Assembly (NCBI RefSeq): GCF_002067135.1
Contig: NZ_CP020105.1
Span: 1,922,001 to 1,986,000, forward strand
Origin: Spirosoma rigui
GTDB taxonomy: Bacteria; Bacteroidota; Bacteroidia; Cytophagales; Spirosomataceae
Direction of reading: 5' to 3'
Length of the DNA stretch: 64,000 nucleotides
Positions 1 through 7,116 of the stretch are shown one piece after another. Position numbers and translations under genes: made by a program. The notes under the pieces were generated by a model. That model was given only the letters and a program-made list of their open reading frames with translations, did no database searches and was not told where the DNA came from. Each line of letters opens with the position of its first letter. Position 1 is the first letter of the stretch.

Positions 1-177
1 GGTTGATCAATGTTCCCCGATCAGGTCTTATCTACCCGAAAGAGGAGTGGGCTTTGGGTAAGTTTTAACGAAAAGAGGAAAAAGTCTACAAACATTATAG
101 GATTATGCGCGGTTGGGAAAGGGCCGGTCAGTTGATGGGCACTCACGTTATGAACAACCAACAAAACTAATTGTATC

Positions 178-558
178 ATGATTTCGAAGGATCAAAATCA
201 GATCTCACTGATTGAACAGACAGTGACTACGTTCGACAGCGGTATCAGTACCGTTGAACCGCAGGATGGTATTTCGATCATCGATAAATGGCTCGATCGG
301 CTCGACGAAGCCGGTGACGACGCAACCGACGAGATTGCCGATACGCTTGAAGAGCTACGTGCCGAACTCGATCCGCACCAAACCCAGGGCCAACCCGACG
401 CGTCGGCCATTGCCGATATTTTGCAGGATCTGATTGACCAGACGCAGTCTGTCATGGAGTCGGCCGAGGCCAGCGCCGAGCAAACGGAACTGTCGCAGCT
501 GGTTGCAACGCTGGAGAACCTGCACCGGCAGATCGCGGCCAGTGTGCAGTCGAATTAG
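178..558 (+). CDS. Small acidic helical protein, array member A
   Basis: This 126-residue protein of unknown function is the first of six tandem paralogues. It has no signal peptide or membrane segment and is strongly acidic and helix-forming. The family pattern is visible: a first helix (LIEQTVTTFDSG), a P..G-S-I-I-D-K-W-L signature near residues 28-39, a second helix ending ELRAEL, then DxxxIADILQDLxDQT and a last amphipathic helix. It differs from its sisters by a few extra residues after ELRAEL. The ATG at 178 is used because the family homology begins just after it. Its leader shares GTTTTAACGAAA (62-73) with the leader of member C (1470-1481). Function is not recognised; structural, stress or toxin/immunity roles are all possible. 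Confidence 0.8.
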   Translation: MISKDQNQISLIEQTVTTFDSGISTVEPQDGISIIDKWLDRLDEAGDDATDEIADTLEELRAELDPHQTQGQPDASAIADILQDLIDQTQSVMESAEASAEQTELSQLVATLENLHRQIAASVQSN

Positions 559-602
559 CAGATTCGCCTAGTAATCAACCAACACCCTTACCAACGAACA
601 CA

Positions 603-1328
603 ATGGCACTTGATCAACACGCGGCCAATCTGGTCACGACAACCGTAAATGCCTTCAACGGCGACGCAACGAGCGTTTCTCCGGTTGATGGAATATCGCT
701 CATCGACAGCTGGATTGCTGCCCTGAAGAACAGCGATCAGGATACCGAATCAGTAGCCGGTGGCCTGAATGAACTCAAAGCGGAGCTACAGAGTGGCAAT
801 CCGAACGGAAATCGTATTCAGGAACTGCTGGGTTACATGGTCAGTCAGGCCAGAGAGGTGGCTTCATCGGCCGATACCGACGTAAGTACTAAACTCAATC
901 CACTGATCGAAGCCCTTCAGGGATTCAGTCAGCAACTGGGTGGATCGGAGAAACTAAGCGCCATGGCTATTGACCCATCCAACGACGTTATGCCCGGTGA
1001 ATCGGGCGGGCAGGCACCCATGACAAGCACTGTTGGGGGTGAATCGACCACGAGTGGCGCGGGCGCATCGTCACTGCGCGATGGGGAAGACGACGAGTCG
1101 TCGAACCGGAACGGCGGTACGCTGGACAACGGATCGGCTCCGGCCGCTGCACCTACCACGGGAAGCGAAGGCGCTGAACAGCAGGACGGTGGGTCATACG
1201 GTTCCGGCTACGGCACGGGATCGGATGGCGACGACTACGGTTCGAATTCCGGTACCCAGCGTTCGGGTGTTTCGGGCGGCACCGCCGAATCGGGCAGTGC
1301 ATCGTCGGGCGGTCGCTCGCAGTATTAG
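603..1328 (+). CDS. Array member B with long Gly/Ser-rich tail
   Basis: The protein has 241 residues. Residues 1 to about 115 are the array domain (VSPVDGISLIDSWIAAL, then ELKAELQSGNPNGNRIQELL). The rest is a low-complexity, probably disordered tail rich in Gly, Ser, Asp, Thr and Tyr with no Cys, ending in SQY. Only this paralogue has the tail, so it is a fusion or extension within the family. It lies 44 bases after member A and is probably co-transcribed. There is no signal peptide, so the tail is unlikely to be a secreted adhesive unless an unseen route exists. Function unknown. The tail could be a flexible linker, a condensate-forming region or a protein-binding segment. Confidence 0.8.
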   Translation: MALDQHAANLVTTTVNAFNGDATSVSPVDGISLIDSWIAALKNSDQDTESVAGGLNELKAELQSGNPNGNRIQELLGYMVSQAREVASSADTDVSTKLNPLIEALQGFSQQLGGSEKLSAMAIDPSNDVMPGESGGQAPMTSTVGGESTTSGAGASSLRDGEDDESSNRNGGTLDNGSAPAAAPTTGSEGAEQQDGGSYGSGYGTGSDGDDYGSNSGTQRSGVSGGTAESGSASSGGRSQY

Positions 1329-1353
1329 CTACCGCGGGCCAAACCAGCCGGAA

Positions 1354-1407
1354 TGAGGTAATGGACAGACGAGACGCCGGGTGCGTACAGTTCGATCCAT
1401 TACCTCA
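1354..1407. terminator. Hairpin between array members B and C
   Basis: Arms TGAGGTAATGGA (1354-1365) and TCCATTACCTCA (1396-1407) are perfect inverted repeats around a 30-base loop. An imperfect outer pairing extends it (CCAAACCAG near 1339 with CTGGTTTGG near 1434). There is no U-tract. It could attenuate or process the array transcript, or separate two transcription units, since member C has its own leader element. Confidence 0.5.
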
Positions 1408-1513
1408 ACTGGTTCTCAGGGGGTTTTGCCGGTTCTGGTTTGGTGCCTGAACAAACCACTGCCGGGTGGGTTTTAACGAAACAGAAACAGGAAAACCAGT
1501 TTACTCAACAGCT

Positions 1514-1876
1514 ATGGACAATCAACACACATCCCCGTCCGAGTCGCCGGCCACTGCGCTGATCGACGAAACAATTCGGGCTTTTGACCAGGGGCAGGCC
1601 GCGTCACCACAGGAGGGGATGTCACTCATTGCAAACTGGTTTTCATCTCTGGAAAACGAGACCGTCGCTGGCGATGTCATGGAGCCGCTGACGCAATTGC
1701 GCAACGAACTTCAGGGAGGAGCGCCCGATGCCAGTCGGCTACAACAACTGCTGACGGAGTTAGCCGACAAGACTGACCAGGTGGCCGATAAAGGAGAAGG
1801 CGACGTATCGTCGAGACTGACAACCCTGTCAACGGCACTACGTAATTTCGCTGGTCAGCTGTCAACCGCCGTGTAA
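1514..1876 (+). CDS. Array member C, small helical protein
   Basis: This 120-residue paralogue has the full family pattern: TALIDETIRAFDQG, then SPQEGMSLIANWFSSL, LRNELQGGAPDASRLQQLL, ADKTDQVAD and a C-terminal TALRNFAGQL. The ATG at 1514 is preferred over an in-frame ATG at 1466, because the upstream codons read through the leader element GTTTTAACGAAA (1470-1481) that is shared with the region before member A. No signal peptide, no cysteine and no membrane segment. The 137-base gap before it, with a hairpin, suggests that it may start a second transcription unit. Function unknown. Confidence 0.78.
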   Translation: MDNQHTSPSESPATALIDETIRAFDQGQAASPQEGMSLIANWFSSLENETVAGDVMEPLTQLRNELQGGAPDASRLQQLLTELADKTDQVADKGEGDVSSRLTTLSTALRNFAGQLSTAV

Positions 1877-2018
1877 GGGCAGGTGTAAACCAATTCACGC
1901 GAATTCGTCTCCTGACGCTTTGATTATAAGGGGCTGGCAGTGGATAACCTGCAAGCTGGCGTACAGAAGCAGGCCCATTGGCTGGGCAACAAAATTGGAC
2001 AGTAAAAACAAAACAACT

Positions 2019-2369
2019 ATGGGATCCAACATACTGGAGGAGCGAATGCTCGAAGATACACTGACAACATTCCGCGATGGCAGTCAGTCGGAGTCGGGGG
2101 TTTCGCCCGCGCAGGGCGTCATGCTGATCGACGGCTGGCTCCAGGCGTTGCAGGGCGACCCTAATTTGGGTCAGCTGGAAGCTAACCTCAACGAATTGCG
2201 GGTCGAGCTGCAGGCGTCTCAGCCCGATGGTCAGCATATCCGCTCTTTACTGGAGAACCTCGCCGACCAGACCCAGCAGGTAGCCGAAGGGCCAACTGCC
2301 GAGGGAACCTGGACGGGGGGGCTGGAAAGCCTGTCGACGATTCTGCGGAATTTTGGCAGTAAATTATAA
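2019..2369 (+). CDS. Array member D, small helical protein
   Basis: This is a 116-residue paralogue. It shares with member E a start of the type xEERMLEDTLTTF, so D and E look like the most recent duplicates. The signature reads VSPAQGVMLIDGWLQAL, then LNELRVELQASQPDGQHIRSLLENLADQTQQVAE and a terminal LRNFGSKL. The ATG at 2019 fits the family N-terminus; the in-frame ATT/ATG extension from 1920 has no family similarity and is rejected. The 142-base gap before it holds no clear promoter. Function unknown. Confidence 0.78.
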   Translation: MGSNILEERMLEDTLTTFRDGSQSESGVSPAQGVMLIDGWLQALQGDPNLGQLEANLNELRVELQASQPDGQHIRSLLENLADQTQQVAEGPTAEGTWTGGLESLSTILRNFGSKL

Positions 2370-2451
2370 CTGGTTGCTGGTTAGTGAACCGGCGGGGCAT
2401 ATGTCCGCACAATCCATTCACCAGCACTAATTTTTATTCACTCACTATACT

Positions 2452-2796
2452 ATGGAAGCAACACTGGAACAACGGATGCTGGCCGACACACTCGGGGCAT
2501 TCGGCGAAGGAAGTTCGGTCGTTATTACTCCCGAACGTGGTCTTTTACTGATCGAAGGATGGCTCAACGCCCTGCGCGGTGATGTTGGAGCCGAACGCGT
2601 CAGGGCCGAACTGGAAACCCTGCGCGACAACCTTGCTTCGGGTAACCCCGATGGAAATATGATTCGTCACTTGCTTCTGAGCATGGCCAGTCATACGTCA
2701 ACACTGGCCGGAGAGCCGTCTGCTGCCGATGGGCACACCGACGGTCAGCTTCGGCAATTAGCCAATGCGCTACGTAATTTTAGCAGCCAATTTTGA
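2452..2796 (+). CDS. Array member E, small helical protein
   Basis: This 114-residue paralogue is closest to member D (EQRMLADTLGAFGEGS, then ITPERGLLLIEGWLNALRGD, LETLRDNLASGNPDGNMIRHLL, and LANALRNFSSQF at the end). Its stop TGA at 2794-2796 is one base before the ATG of member F, so E and F are translationally close-coupled. No export signal. Function unknown. The strong conservation of P..G..LI..W and LRNF across the array suggests a conserved helical-bundle core. Confidence 0.78.
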   Translation: MEATLEQRMLADTLGAFGEGSSVVITPERGLLLIEGWLNALRGDVGAERVRAELETLRDNLASGNPDGNMIRHLLLSMASHTSTLAGEPSAADGHTDGQLRQLANALRNFSSQF

Positions 2797-2797
2797 T

Positions 2798-3148
2798 ATG
2801 ATTTCCCACGAACAATCGACCGAATTGCTCGACGCAACGATGAGCGTCCTTGAGGACAGTACCGCTGAGTCCACGCCCCAGAGCGGAAAAGGTATTATCG
2901 ATAAATGGTTGGTTGAACTCCGCAAGACCGAGAACGCTACCGAAATCGCTGATACATTGGAACACGTGAAAACTCAGCTGGAGAGTGATCAGATCAATAG
3001 CGAGGAACTGAGTGGCCTACTCTCGACGCTGGCTACGCAGACTACTGAGTTTAGTACGCTCATGGGTTCGGAAGGCGATATTGCTCCCCGTCTCGAAGGG
3101 CTGGCCTCGTCATTACGTACGATGGCGGGCCAGCTGAGCCATAGCTAA
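2798..3148 (+). CDS. Array member F, small helical protein
   Basis: This 116-residue protein is the last and most divergent of the six. It has TELLDATMSVLEDS, then TPQSGKGIIDKWLVELRK, VKTQLESDQINSEELSGLLSTLATQT and SSLRTMAGQL. The N-terminus resembles member A (MIS-x-x-Q), and both carry IIDKWL, so the two ends of the array look more alike than the middle. The start at 2798 lies one base after the stop of E; an in-frame ATG at 2765 inside E is less likely. It is followed by a 25-bp perfect hairpin. Function unknown. Confidence 0.78.
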   Translation: MISHEQSTELLDATMSVLEDSTAESTPQSGKGIIDKWLVELRKTENATEIADTLEHVKTQLESDQINSEELSGLLSTLATQTTEFSTLMGSEGDIAPRLEGLASSLRTMAGQLSHS

Positions 3149-3209
3149 TCTATTCTCCGAGACCCTGCCAGTGGGCATAGCCCCTGGTAGTGGTCTGGAA
3201 ACGCCAATA

Positions 3210-3274
3210 CATACGCAAACAGCGCTGCGCAGCCCCGGTAACAACCGGTGGCTGCGCAGCGCTGTTTGCGTATG
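3210..3274. terminator. Perfect 25-bp hairpin between convergent genes
   Basis: Left arm 3210-3234 and right arm 3250-3274 are perfect reverse complements over 25 bases. The loop itself folds (CCGGT-AACA-ACCGG), giving an almost fully paired 65-base structure. It sits between the end of the plus-strand array and the end of the minus-strand gene at 3283, so it can serve as a bidirectional terminator. There is no T-run on either side. Confidence 0.7.
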
Positions 3275-3282
3275 ATCTTGTC

Positions 3283-3744
3283 TTAAGCGAGCGCCCGCTG
3301 AAACAGGCTGAGCCGGTCACGCAGAACGTAGCTGCTGATTTCCGGATTCCAGCCACCCCGCCCGTTCACGGCAAAAGTGCGCAACTCCTGCGGCAACGTA
3401 GCGTATTTATCCAATGCTTTAAACCACGCAGCCCGGTCGCGGTAAGGGGCCAGCAGCGTTTGCGCCTGAATCAGCGCCCGGTGCTGCCGGGGCGACCAGA
3501 CCGGCCGTTGCCGATAAACGACGCCCTGCTTGTTGAGCAGATCGGGCAGCGCTTGGGGTGGGGCAAAGGGTAACAGTTCGGCCAGCAGATACAACCCCAG
3601 TTCGACGTTGAGCAGCCGGTTGGCGACCAGACCGGGCAGCGCATGCCGATGCCGGATGCGGGTTGCCAGCGGCTCCTGCCAGCCCAGTAAGCCGGTGAGC
3701 GCGGGACGGGGGGTAAAACGGGTGGATGATAAGACCATGTTCAT
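3283..3744 (-). CDS. Uncharacterised protein, paralogue 1 of a pair
   Basis: This is a 153-residue basic protein without a signal peptide. It is paralogous to the gene at 3881-4309: both begin MNM and share LLxVELGLxLLxxLxPxAxPxALPDL, then a W(S/T)PRQ block followed by an alanine/leucine-rich helix and a W-x-A-L-x-x-Y-A-T segment. The core looks like an all-helical domain. Its promoter carries the same two palindromes as the paralogue. I recognise no family and propose no activity. It converges with the six-gene array across a strong hairpin, so the two sets are neighbours rather than co-transcribed. Confidence 0.7.
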   Translation of the reverse strand: MNMVLSSTRFTPRPALTGLLGWQEPLATRIRHRHALPGLVANRLLNVELGLYLLAELLPFAPPQALPDLLNKQGVVYRQRPVWSPRQHRALIQAQTLLAPYRDRAAWFKALDKYATLPQELRTFAVNGRGGWNPEISSYVLRDRLSLFQRALA

Positions 3745-3765
3745 GAGTATTTGTTGTTTACTGTT

Positions 3766-3806
3766 CTGAACAAAGTTCAGTTTGTGAGAACGTAAAGGTT
3801 TTACGT
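3766..3806 (-). promoter_or_regulatory. Dual-palindrome promoter of the 3283-3744 gene
   Basis: Two dyads lie 22-62 bases upstream of the ATG. Site I is the 15-base palindrome CTGAACAAAGTTCAG (3766-3780). Site II is ACGTAA-N5-TTACGT (3790-3806). Their centres are 25 bases apart. On the gene strand, site I contains AACTTTG, which partly fits the Bacteroidota -7 element TAnnTTTG, so site II would lie near the -33 region. The same layout recurs at 4336-4375. Likely operator and promoter; the regulator is unknown. Confidence 0.6.
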
Positions 3807-3880
3807 TGTTCTTTTTTTGCCGACTATTTTTTGACTTTTTGTAAAGTCGCTGCCAGTCAGCCTATTGGTTTCGGCCCCGA

Positions 3881-4309
3881 TCAGGCCAGCATTTTGCGGA
3901 GAACCGTCAGTCGATTGCGGGAGAACCCCACTGTTTTTTCGCCAAACCAGCGGCGGTCCTGGCTCACATCGTAGGCGCTGACCGTAGTAGCTCCCGTGGC
4001 GTACCGCTCGATCAATGCACTCCATACTGCCGGTTGCAGGCAGTGGGCCAGCAGCGCCCGTCCCCGGTTCAGGTACTTCTGTTGTCGGGGTGTCCAGGCC
4101 GCCCGGTTGGTTGCTACCGATACGCCTTCGCCCATCAAGTCGGGGAGTGCATCGGGGGAGGCCGCCGGAACCAGTTGTGAGAGCAGGAACAGACCTAACT
4201 CAACATCGAGGAGCTGGCTTACCGATAAAGCCGTGTTTCTGGAGGATTGCGGACGAACCGGGCCGAAGATCGACGGTGTTCGTGTTTGAGGTAGGAAGGG
4301 CATATTCAT
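3881..4309 (-). CDS. Uncharacterised protein, paralogue 2 of a pair
   Basis: This 142-residue protein is paralogous to the gene at 3283-3744 (SQLLDVELGLFLLSQLVPAA, then ALPDLMGEGV, WTPRQQKYLNRGRALLAHCL, VWSALIERYAT). The C-terminal part diverges, ending in a basic helix. It has no signal peptide. The 136-base space to the other paralogue carries the latter's own promoter, so each gene seems to be expressed separately under the same type of control. It is not recognisable as a known family. It could be a DNA- or protein-binding accessory, but nothing in the sequence shows which. Confidence 0.7.
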   Translation of the reverse strand: MNMPFLPQTRTPSIFGPVRPQSSRNTALSVSQLLDVELGLFLLSQLVPAASPDALPDLMGEGVSVATNRAAWTPRQQKYLNRGRALLAHCLQPAVWSALIERYATGATTVSAYDVSQDRRWFGEKTVGFSRNRLTVLRKMLA

Positions 4310-4335
4310 TAGTCTGGTTGTTTAAAAAAATTGAC

Positions 4336-4375
4336 AGAACAAAGTTCTACCGGCCAGGACGTAATCTTTTTACGT
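4336..4375 (-). promoter_or_regulatory. Dual-palindrome promoter of the 3881-4309 gene
   Basis: AGAACAAAGTTCT (4336-4348) and ACGTAA-N5-TTACGT (4359-4375) repeat the architecture of 3766-3806, again with centres 25 bases apart, while the bases between and around them differ. Conservation of dyads and spacing against a diverged background argues for two protein-binding sites on one helix face arrangement. GAAC-N3-GTTC resembles but does not equal the GAAC-N4-GTTC LexA box of Gram-positive bacteria. Confidence 0.6.
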
Positions 4376-4450
4376 TGTTCTTTTTTGTGAAAAAAATATT
4401 CGTCTTTTTTGTGGCGGTCTTTATTCAGAAAAGACGCAATCAATAAAAAA

Positions 4451-4470
4451 AGACGCAAGGGGCTGCGTCT
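4451..4470. repeat. Short palindromic repeat unit, copy 1
   Basis: AGACGCA-AGGGGC-TGCGTCT is a 7-bp-arm palindrome followed on the minus strand by a T-run. A related unit with 18 of 21 matching bases lies at 44636-44656. The two copies at distant intergenic sites suggest a dispersed REP-like element; the T-run would also let it act as a minus-strand terminator. Confidence 0.45.
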
Positions 4471-4488
4471 CTACATCGTTGTCACGCC

Positions 4489-5505
4489 ATGCCGATAACC
4501 CGTTCTGCTTTCCAGCGATACCGCCTGATCGATGAGATCATTAGTCGATACCCGCGTCAGTACTCGAAGCAAAAGTTGTTTGAGCTTTGTCAGGAGAAGT
4601 GCGGCATTCGCTCCATATCGTCGCTGGAGAAGGATATTCAGCGGCTGCGCGAAGACCACGATGCGCCCATTGCTTATTGCAAACGGCGTAATGGCTATTA
4701 CTATACCAATCCGCAGTTTCGACTCCTGCGCCTGATGCTCTCGCCCGACGATATGGAAGCGCTCGACTACGCCCGCGAGGTGCTGGCCGCCACGCAGGGT
4801 GCATCCGTTGCCGACGAACTGACCAATGCGCTACAGAAGGTGCGACAGAGCCTGGACATCATCCGGGAGGTAAAAACCGACGCCCTCACACGCCGGATCG
4901 TTTACGTGGAGGAGCGCATTCTGGGGGGTAACCGGCAATACGTACCCATCCTGATTCGGGCTATTAACCAGAACCGCCAGATCCAGTTCCGGTACACCAA
5001 ACATGAAATCACGGATGGAAACGCTCCGGCCGAAACGCCCCGGCTCCGCAGTCTCCACCCGATCCTGCTGCGGGAAGTGGCCGATAGCTGGTACGTGATT
5101 GGCTACGACGAGGGAACGGGAAAAGAGCGGACGTTTGCCCTCGACCGGATGAGCGACCTTGCCCTGACCGACGAGCCCTGCGCTGTGCCACCCGCCGTGC
5201 TGACTAACGTCAGTGAGTTGTTCGAACACATCTATGGCATTACTGACAGCAGCGGACCGGTAGAAGAGATCGTGCTGTCGTTTTCACCCTTGTTTGGCCG
5301 GTACGTGAAAGCCAAGCCTATCCACCAGACGCAGGAGGTGATCAGCGATACCGATACGGAATGCGTAGTGCGGCTCCGGCTCGCGCCCAATCGCGACCTC
5401 CTGATGCATCTCCGGTCCTACGGCGATCACCTGAAAGTGCTGCAACCCAAAAGTCTGGTGCAAGCCATGATCGAATCGCTGCAGGCCGCGCTGGACCGGT
5501 ATTAG
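4489..5505 (+). CDS. WYL-domain transcriptional regulator
   Basis: This 338-residue regulator has an N-terminal helix-turn-helix (residues about 1-60, with LIDEIISRYPRQYSKQKLFE and a second recognition-type helix ISSLEKDIQRLRED). A central linker follows, then a WYL domain around residues 160-240, including SLHPILLREVADSWYVIGY and RTFALDRM, and a C-terminal WCX-like extension. WYL proteins bind nucleic-acid or nucleotide ligands and often control defence, DNA-damage or stress genes. It lies divergent from the two-paralogue block, 180 bases from the nearest ATG, and could regulate the palindromic promoters there; this is inference. The ATG is directly preceded by the palindromic repeat. Confidence 0.85.
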   Translation: MPITRSAFQRYRLIDEIISRYPRQYSKQKLFELCQEKCGIRSISSLEKDIQRLREDHDAPIAYCKRRNGYYYTNPQFRLLRLMLSPDDMEALDYAREVLAATQGASVADELTNALQKVRQSLDIIREVKTDALTRRIVYVEERILGGNRQYVPILIRAINQNRQIQFRYTKHEITDGNAPAETPRLRSLHPILLREVADSWYVIGYDEGTGKERTFALDRMSDLALTDEPCAVPPAVLTNVSELFEHIYGITDSSGPVEEIVLSFSPLFGRYVKAKPIHQTQEVISDTDTECVVRLRLAPNRDLLMHLRSYGDHLKVLQPKSLVQAMIESLQAALDRY

Positions 5506-5537
5506 CGCCCGCCAACTGGTTGATACAAATTCTGCCC

Positions 5538-6059
5538 ATGCAAACGTTTACCGCAGTTCTTCAACGGTTTGACCAGAAAGGGGAAAAGACCGGCTGGACC
5601 TACATCGAAATCCCCGTCGACGTTACCCGCGCGCTCAAACCCGGCCAGAAAACCTCCTTCCGGGTAAAAGGCACGCTGGATAATTATCCCATTTCGCTGG
5701 TCGCGCTTATCCCCATGGGCACGTCGGGCGAAGTGGCGGGCTCGTTCATCATGGCTGTCAATGCCACCATGCGCCGGGGTATACGGAAAGAGGAAGGCGC
5801 TTCAGTACGTGTCACCCTTGAGGTGGATGACTCACCCATTCCCCTCTCGCCCGATCTGATGGCGTGTCTGGCCGACGACCCGGCTGCACTGGATTTCTTC
5901 AACACGCTGGCGAAAGGCCATCAGAATTATTTCAGTAACTGGATTGAAGAGGCCAAAACGATTGAGACAAAAACCAAACGCCTTACACAGGCCGTAACAG
6001 GCTTGTCGATGGGCATGGGCTACGGCGAAATGGTCCGGCATTTCAAGAAACGGCGCTAG
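5538..6059 (+). CDS. DUF1905/YdeI-type protein
   Basis: The protein has 173 residues. The N-terminal half has the DUF1905 beta-barrel pattern (FTAVLQRF, then GWTYIEIPVDV, FRVKGTLDNYPISLVALIPMG, FIMAVNATMRRGIRKEEGASVRVTLE). The C-terminal half has the YdeI/OmdA-like helical segment (AALDFFNTLAKGHQNYFSNWIEEAKTIETKTKR), in which a short helical hairpin typically ends with basic residues. It is cytosolic and its biochemical function is unestablished. It starts 32 bases after the WYL regulator and is probably co-transcribed. Its stop overlaps the stop of the convergent kynA by 4 bases. Confidence 0.8.
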   Translation: MQTFTAVLQRFDQKGEKTGWTYIEIPVDVTRALKPGQKTSFRVKGTLDNYPISLVALIPMGTSGEVAGSFIMAVNATMRRGIRKEEGASVRVTLEVDDSPIPLSPDLMACLADDPAALDFFNTLAKGHQNYFSNWIEEAKTIETKTKRLTQAVTGLSMGMGYGEMVRHFKKRR

Positions 6060-6997
6060 ACTTTTGGGATGGGTTGATCCGGCGGAGTCGTCCGGCCCCA
6101 CTGCTGTAACTCCTCCGTCGGCCACAACGACGGGAAAAAGATACGTTGCTGCTGTACCGGTGGCAGGTAGGTTTGCCAGTTGGTGCCGCCCGTGGCCTTC
6201 ACATCATCCGGCTCTTTGTGCAGGTACTGCACCGCCGACCGCAGGTGGGCCAGTTTCCAGCGGACATTGACGCGGTGGTCATAGTCGCGGAGTGCACTGG
6301 TCAACTCGGGCGTTGCCTGGCCAGCGGTTGCCAGCTCCTGATACCGGGCGTGCAGATTTTTGGTCTGGTACGTCTCCGCCAGCCGGATAAGCCGGGTGCT
6401 GTACTGCCGATCGAATTGATTAAGCGTCAGCGTTTTTTGCTGGGTGGCCAGCTCCGTAGCGCCCCGTTTCCAGTAAATAGCATCATACTGGTCGGCAATT
6501 GACGCCCCGCCTTCGGGCGCGTCGACGAGCAGATTCCGGAAGTCGGTCGATACGATTTCAATTTCACGAAACTGCACCGACTGAAACCCACTGGACGGCA
6601 GCAGTGCCATCCGGAACTTGAGGAACTGGCCGCGTTCCATCCCCGAAATCATTACCCCGAACGACTGCTCCAGCAGCCCGAAATAGCGGTTCACGCGCTG
6701 CATCCGGGCGGCAAAAAAGCCGGGTGTCAACGGCTGAGCGTCGGCGATCTGGGCAATCTCGTGCAGAGTCAGTTTGAAGTATAGCTCTGTGATCTGGTGG
6801 TAGGTCACGAAGATCAACTCATCGGGATAAGCCGTTTTGGGCGTTTGCAGCGACAGGAGGGTGTCCAGGTGAACGTAGTCCCAGTAGGTGAGGTAGTCGG
6901 CCTGGAGTAGTCCGTCGAGATAGGATGCCATATCCTGACCCATCGCTGCGAACTTTCGTTCGAGTTGAGCCAGTTTGTCGGGAATGGATTCGGACAT
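6056..6997 (-). CDS. kynA: Tryptophan 2,3-dioxygenase
   Basis: This 313-residue heme enzyme would convert L-tryptophan to N-formylkynurenine, the first step of the kynurenine pathway. The family blocks are clear: YWDYVHLDTLLSLQ, DELIFVTYHQITELYFKL, a QFLKFRMALLPSSGFQSVQFRE stretch that carries the substrate loop, and VRWKLAHLRSAV near the C-terminus. The ATG at 6997 starts MSESIPDKLAQLERKF; upstream codons look non-coding. No other kynurenine-pathway gene is adjacent. A TAGCTTTG -7-like element lies at 7044-7037. The gene end overlaps the DUF1905 gene tail to tail. Confidence 0.92.
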   Translation of the reverse strand: MSESIPDKLAQLERKFAAMGQDMASYLDGLLQADYLTYWDYVHLDTLLSLQTPKTAYPDELIFVTYHQITELYFKLTLHEIAQIADAQPLTPGFFAARMQRVNRYFGLLEQSFGVMISGMERGQFLKFRMALLPSSGFQSVQFREIEIVSTDFRNLLVDAPEGGASIADQYDAIYWKRGATELATQQKTLTLNQFDRQYSTRLIRLAETYQTKNLHARYQELATAGQATPELTSALRDYDHRVNVRWKLAHLRSAVQYLHKEPDDVKATGGTNWQTYLPPVQQQRIFFPSLWPTEELQQWGRTTPPDQPIPKV

Positions 6998-7036
6998 AAC
7001 ACTGCGGAGCGGATGAGGGTGGTATTGCGGATAAAG

Positions 7037-7044
7037 CAAAGCTA
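7037..7044 (-). promoter_or_regulatory. -7-like element for kynA
   Basis: The minus strand reads TAGCTTTG, an exact match to the Bacteroidota -7 consensus TAnnTTTG, 39 bases before the kynA ATG. No good -33 TTTG is found at the usual distance. Confidence 0.4.
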
Positions 7045-7104
7045 CGGAAAAGTGGCTGCTCCTGTTTTTGCCCCGTTTATCCGGGCTTTGTGCAATTTCC
7101 CCCT

Positions 7105-7112
7105 TATTTTTG
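7105..7112 (+). promoter_or_regulatory. -7-like element directly before the SDR gene
   Basis: TATTTTTG matches TAnnTTTG exactly and ends four bases before the ATG at 7117 (context TTTGTCCCATG). Transcription would begin at or next to the start codon, so the mRNA may be leaderless or start at the second ATG (7123). Confidence 0.45.
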
Positions 7113-7116
7113 TCCC

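Noticed and set aside
3766-4348. GAAC-N3-GTTC palindromes as LexA boxes
   Set aside because: The spacer is three bases instead of the four in Gram-positive LexA sites, and no SOS gene is nearby, so a LexA assignment is not justified.
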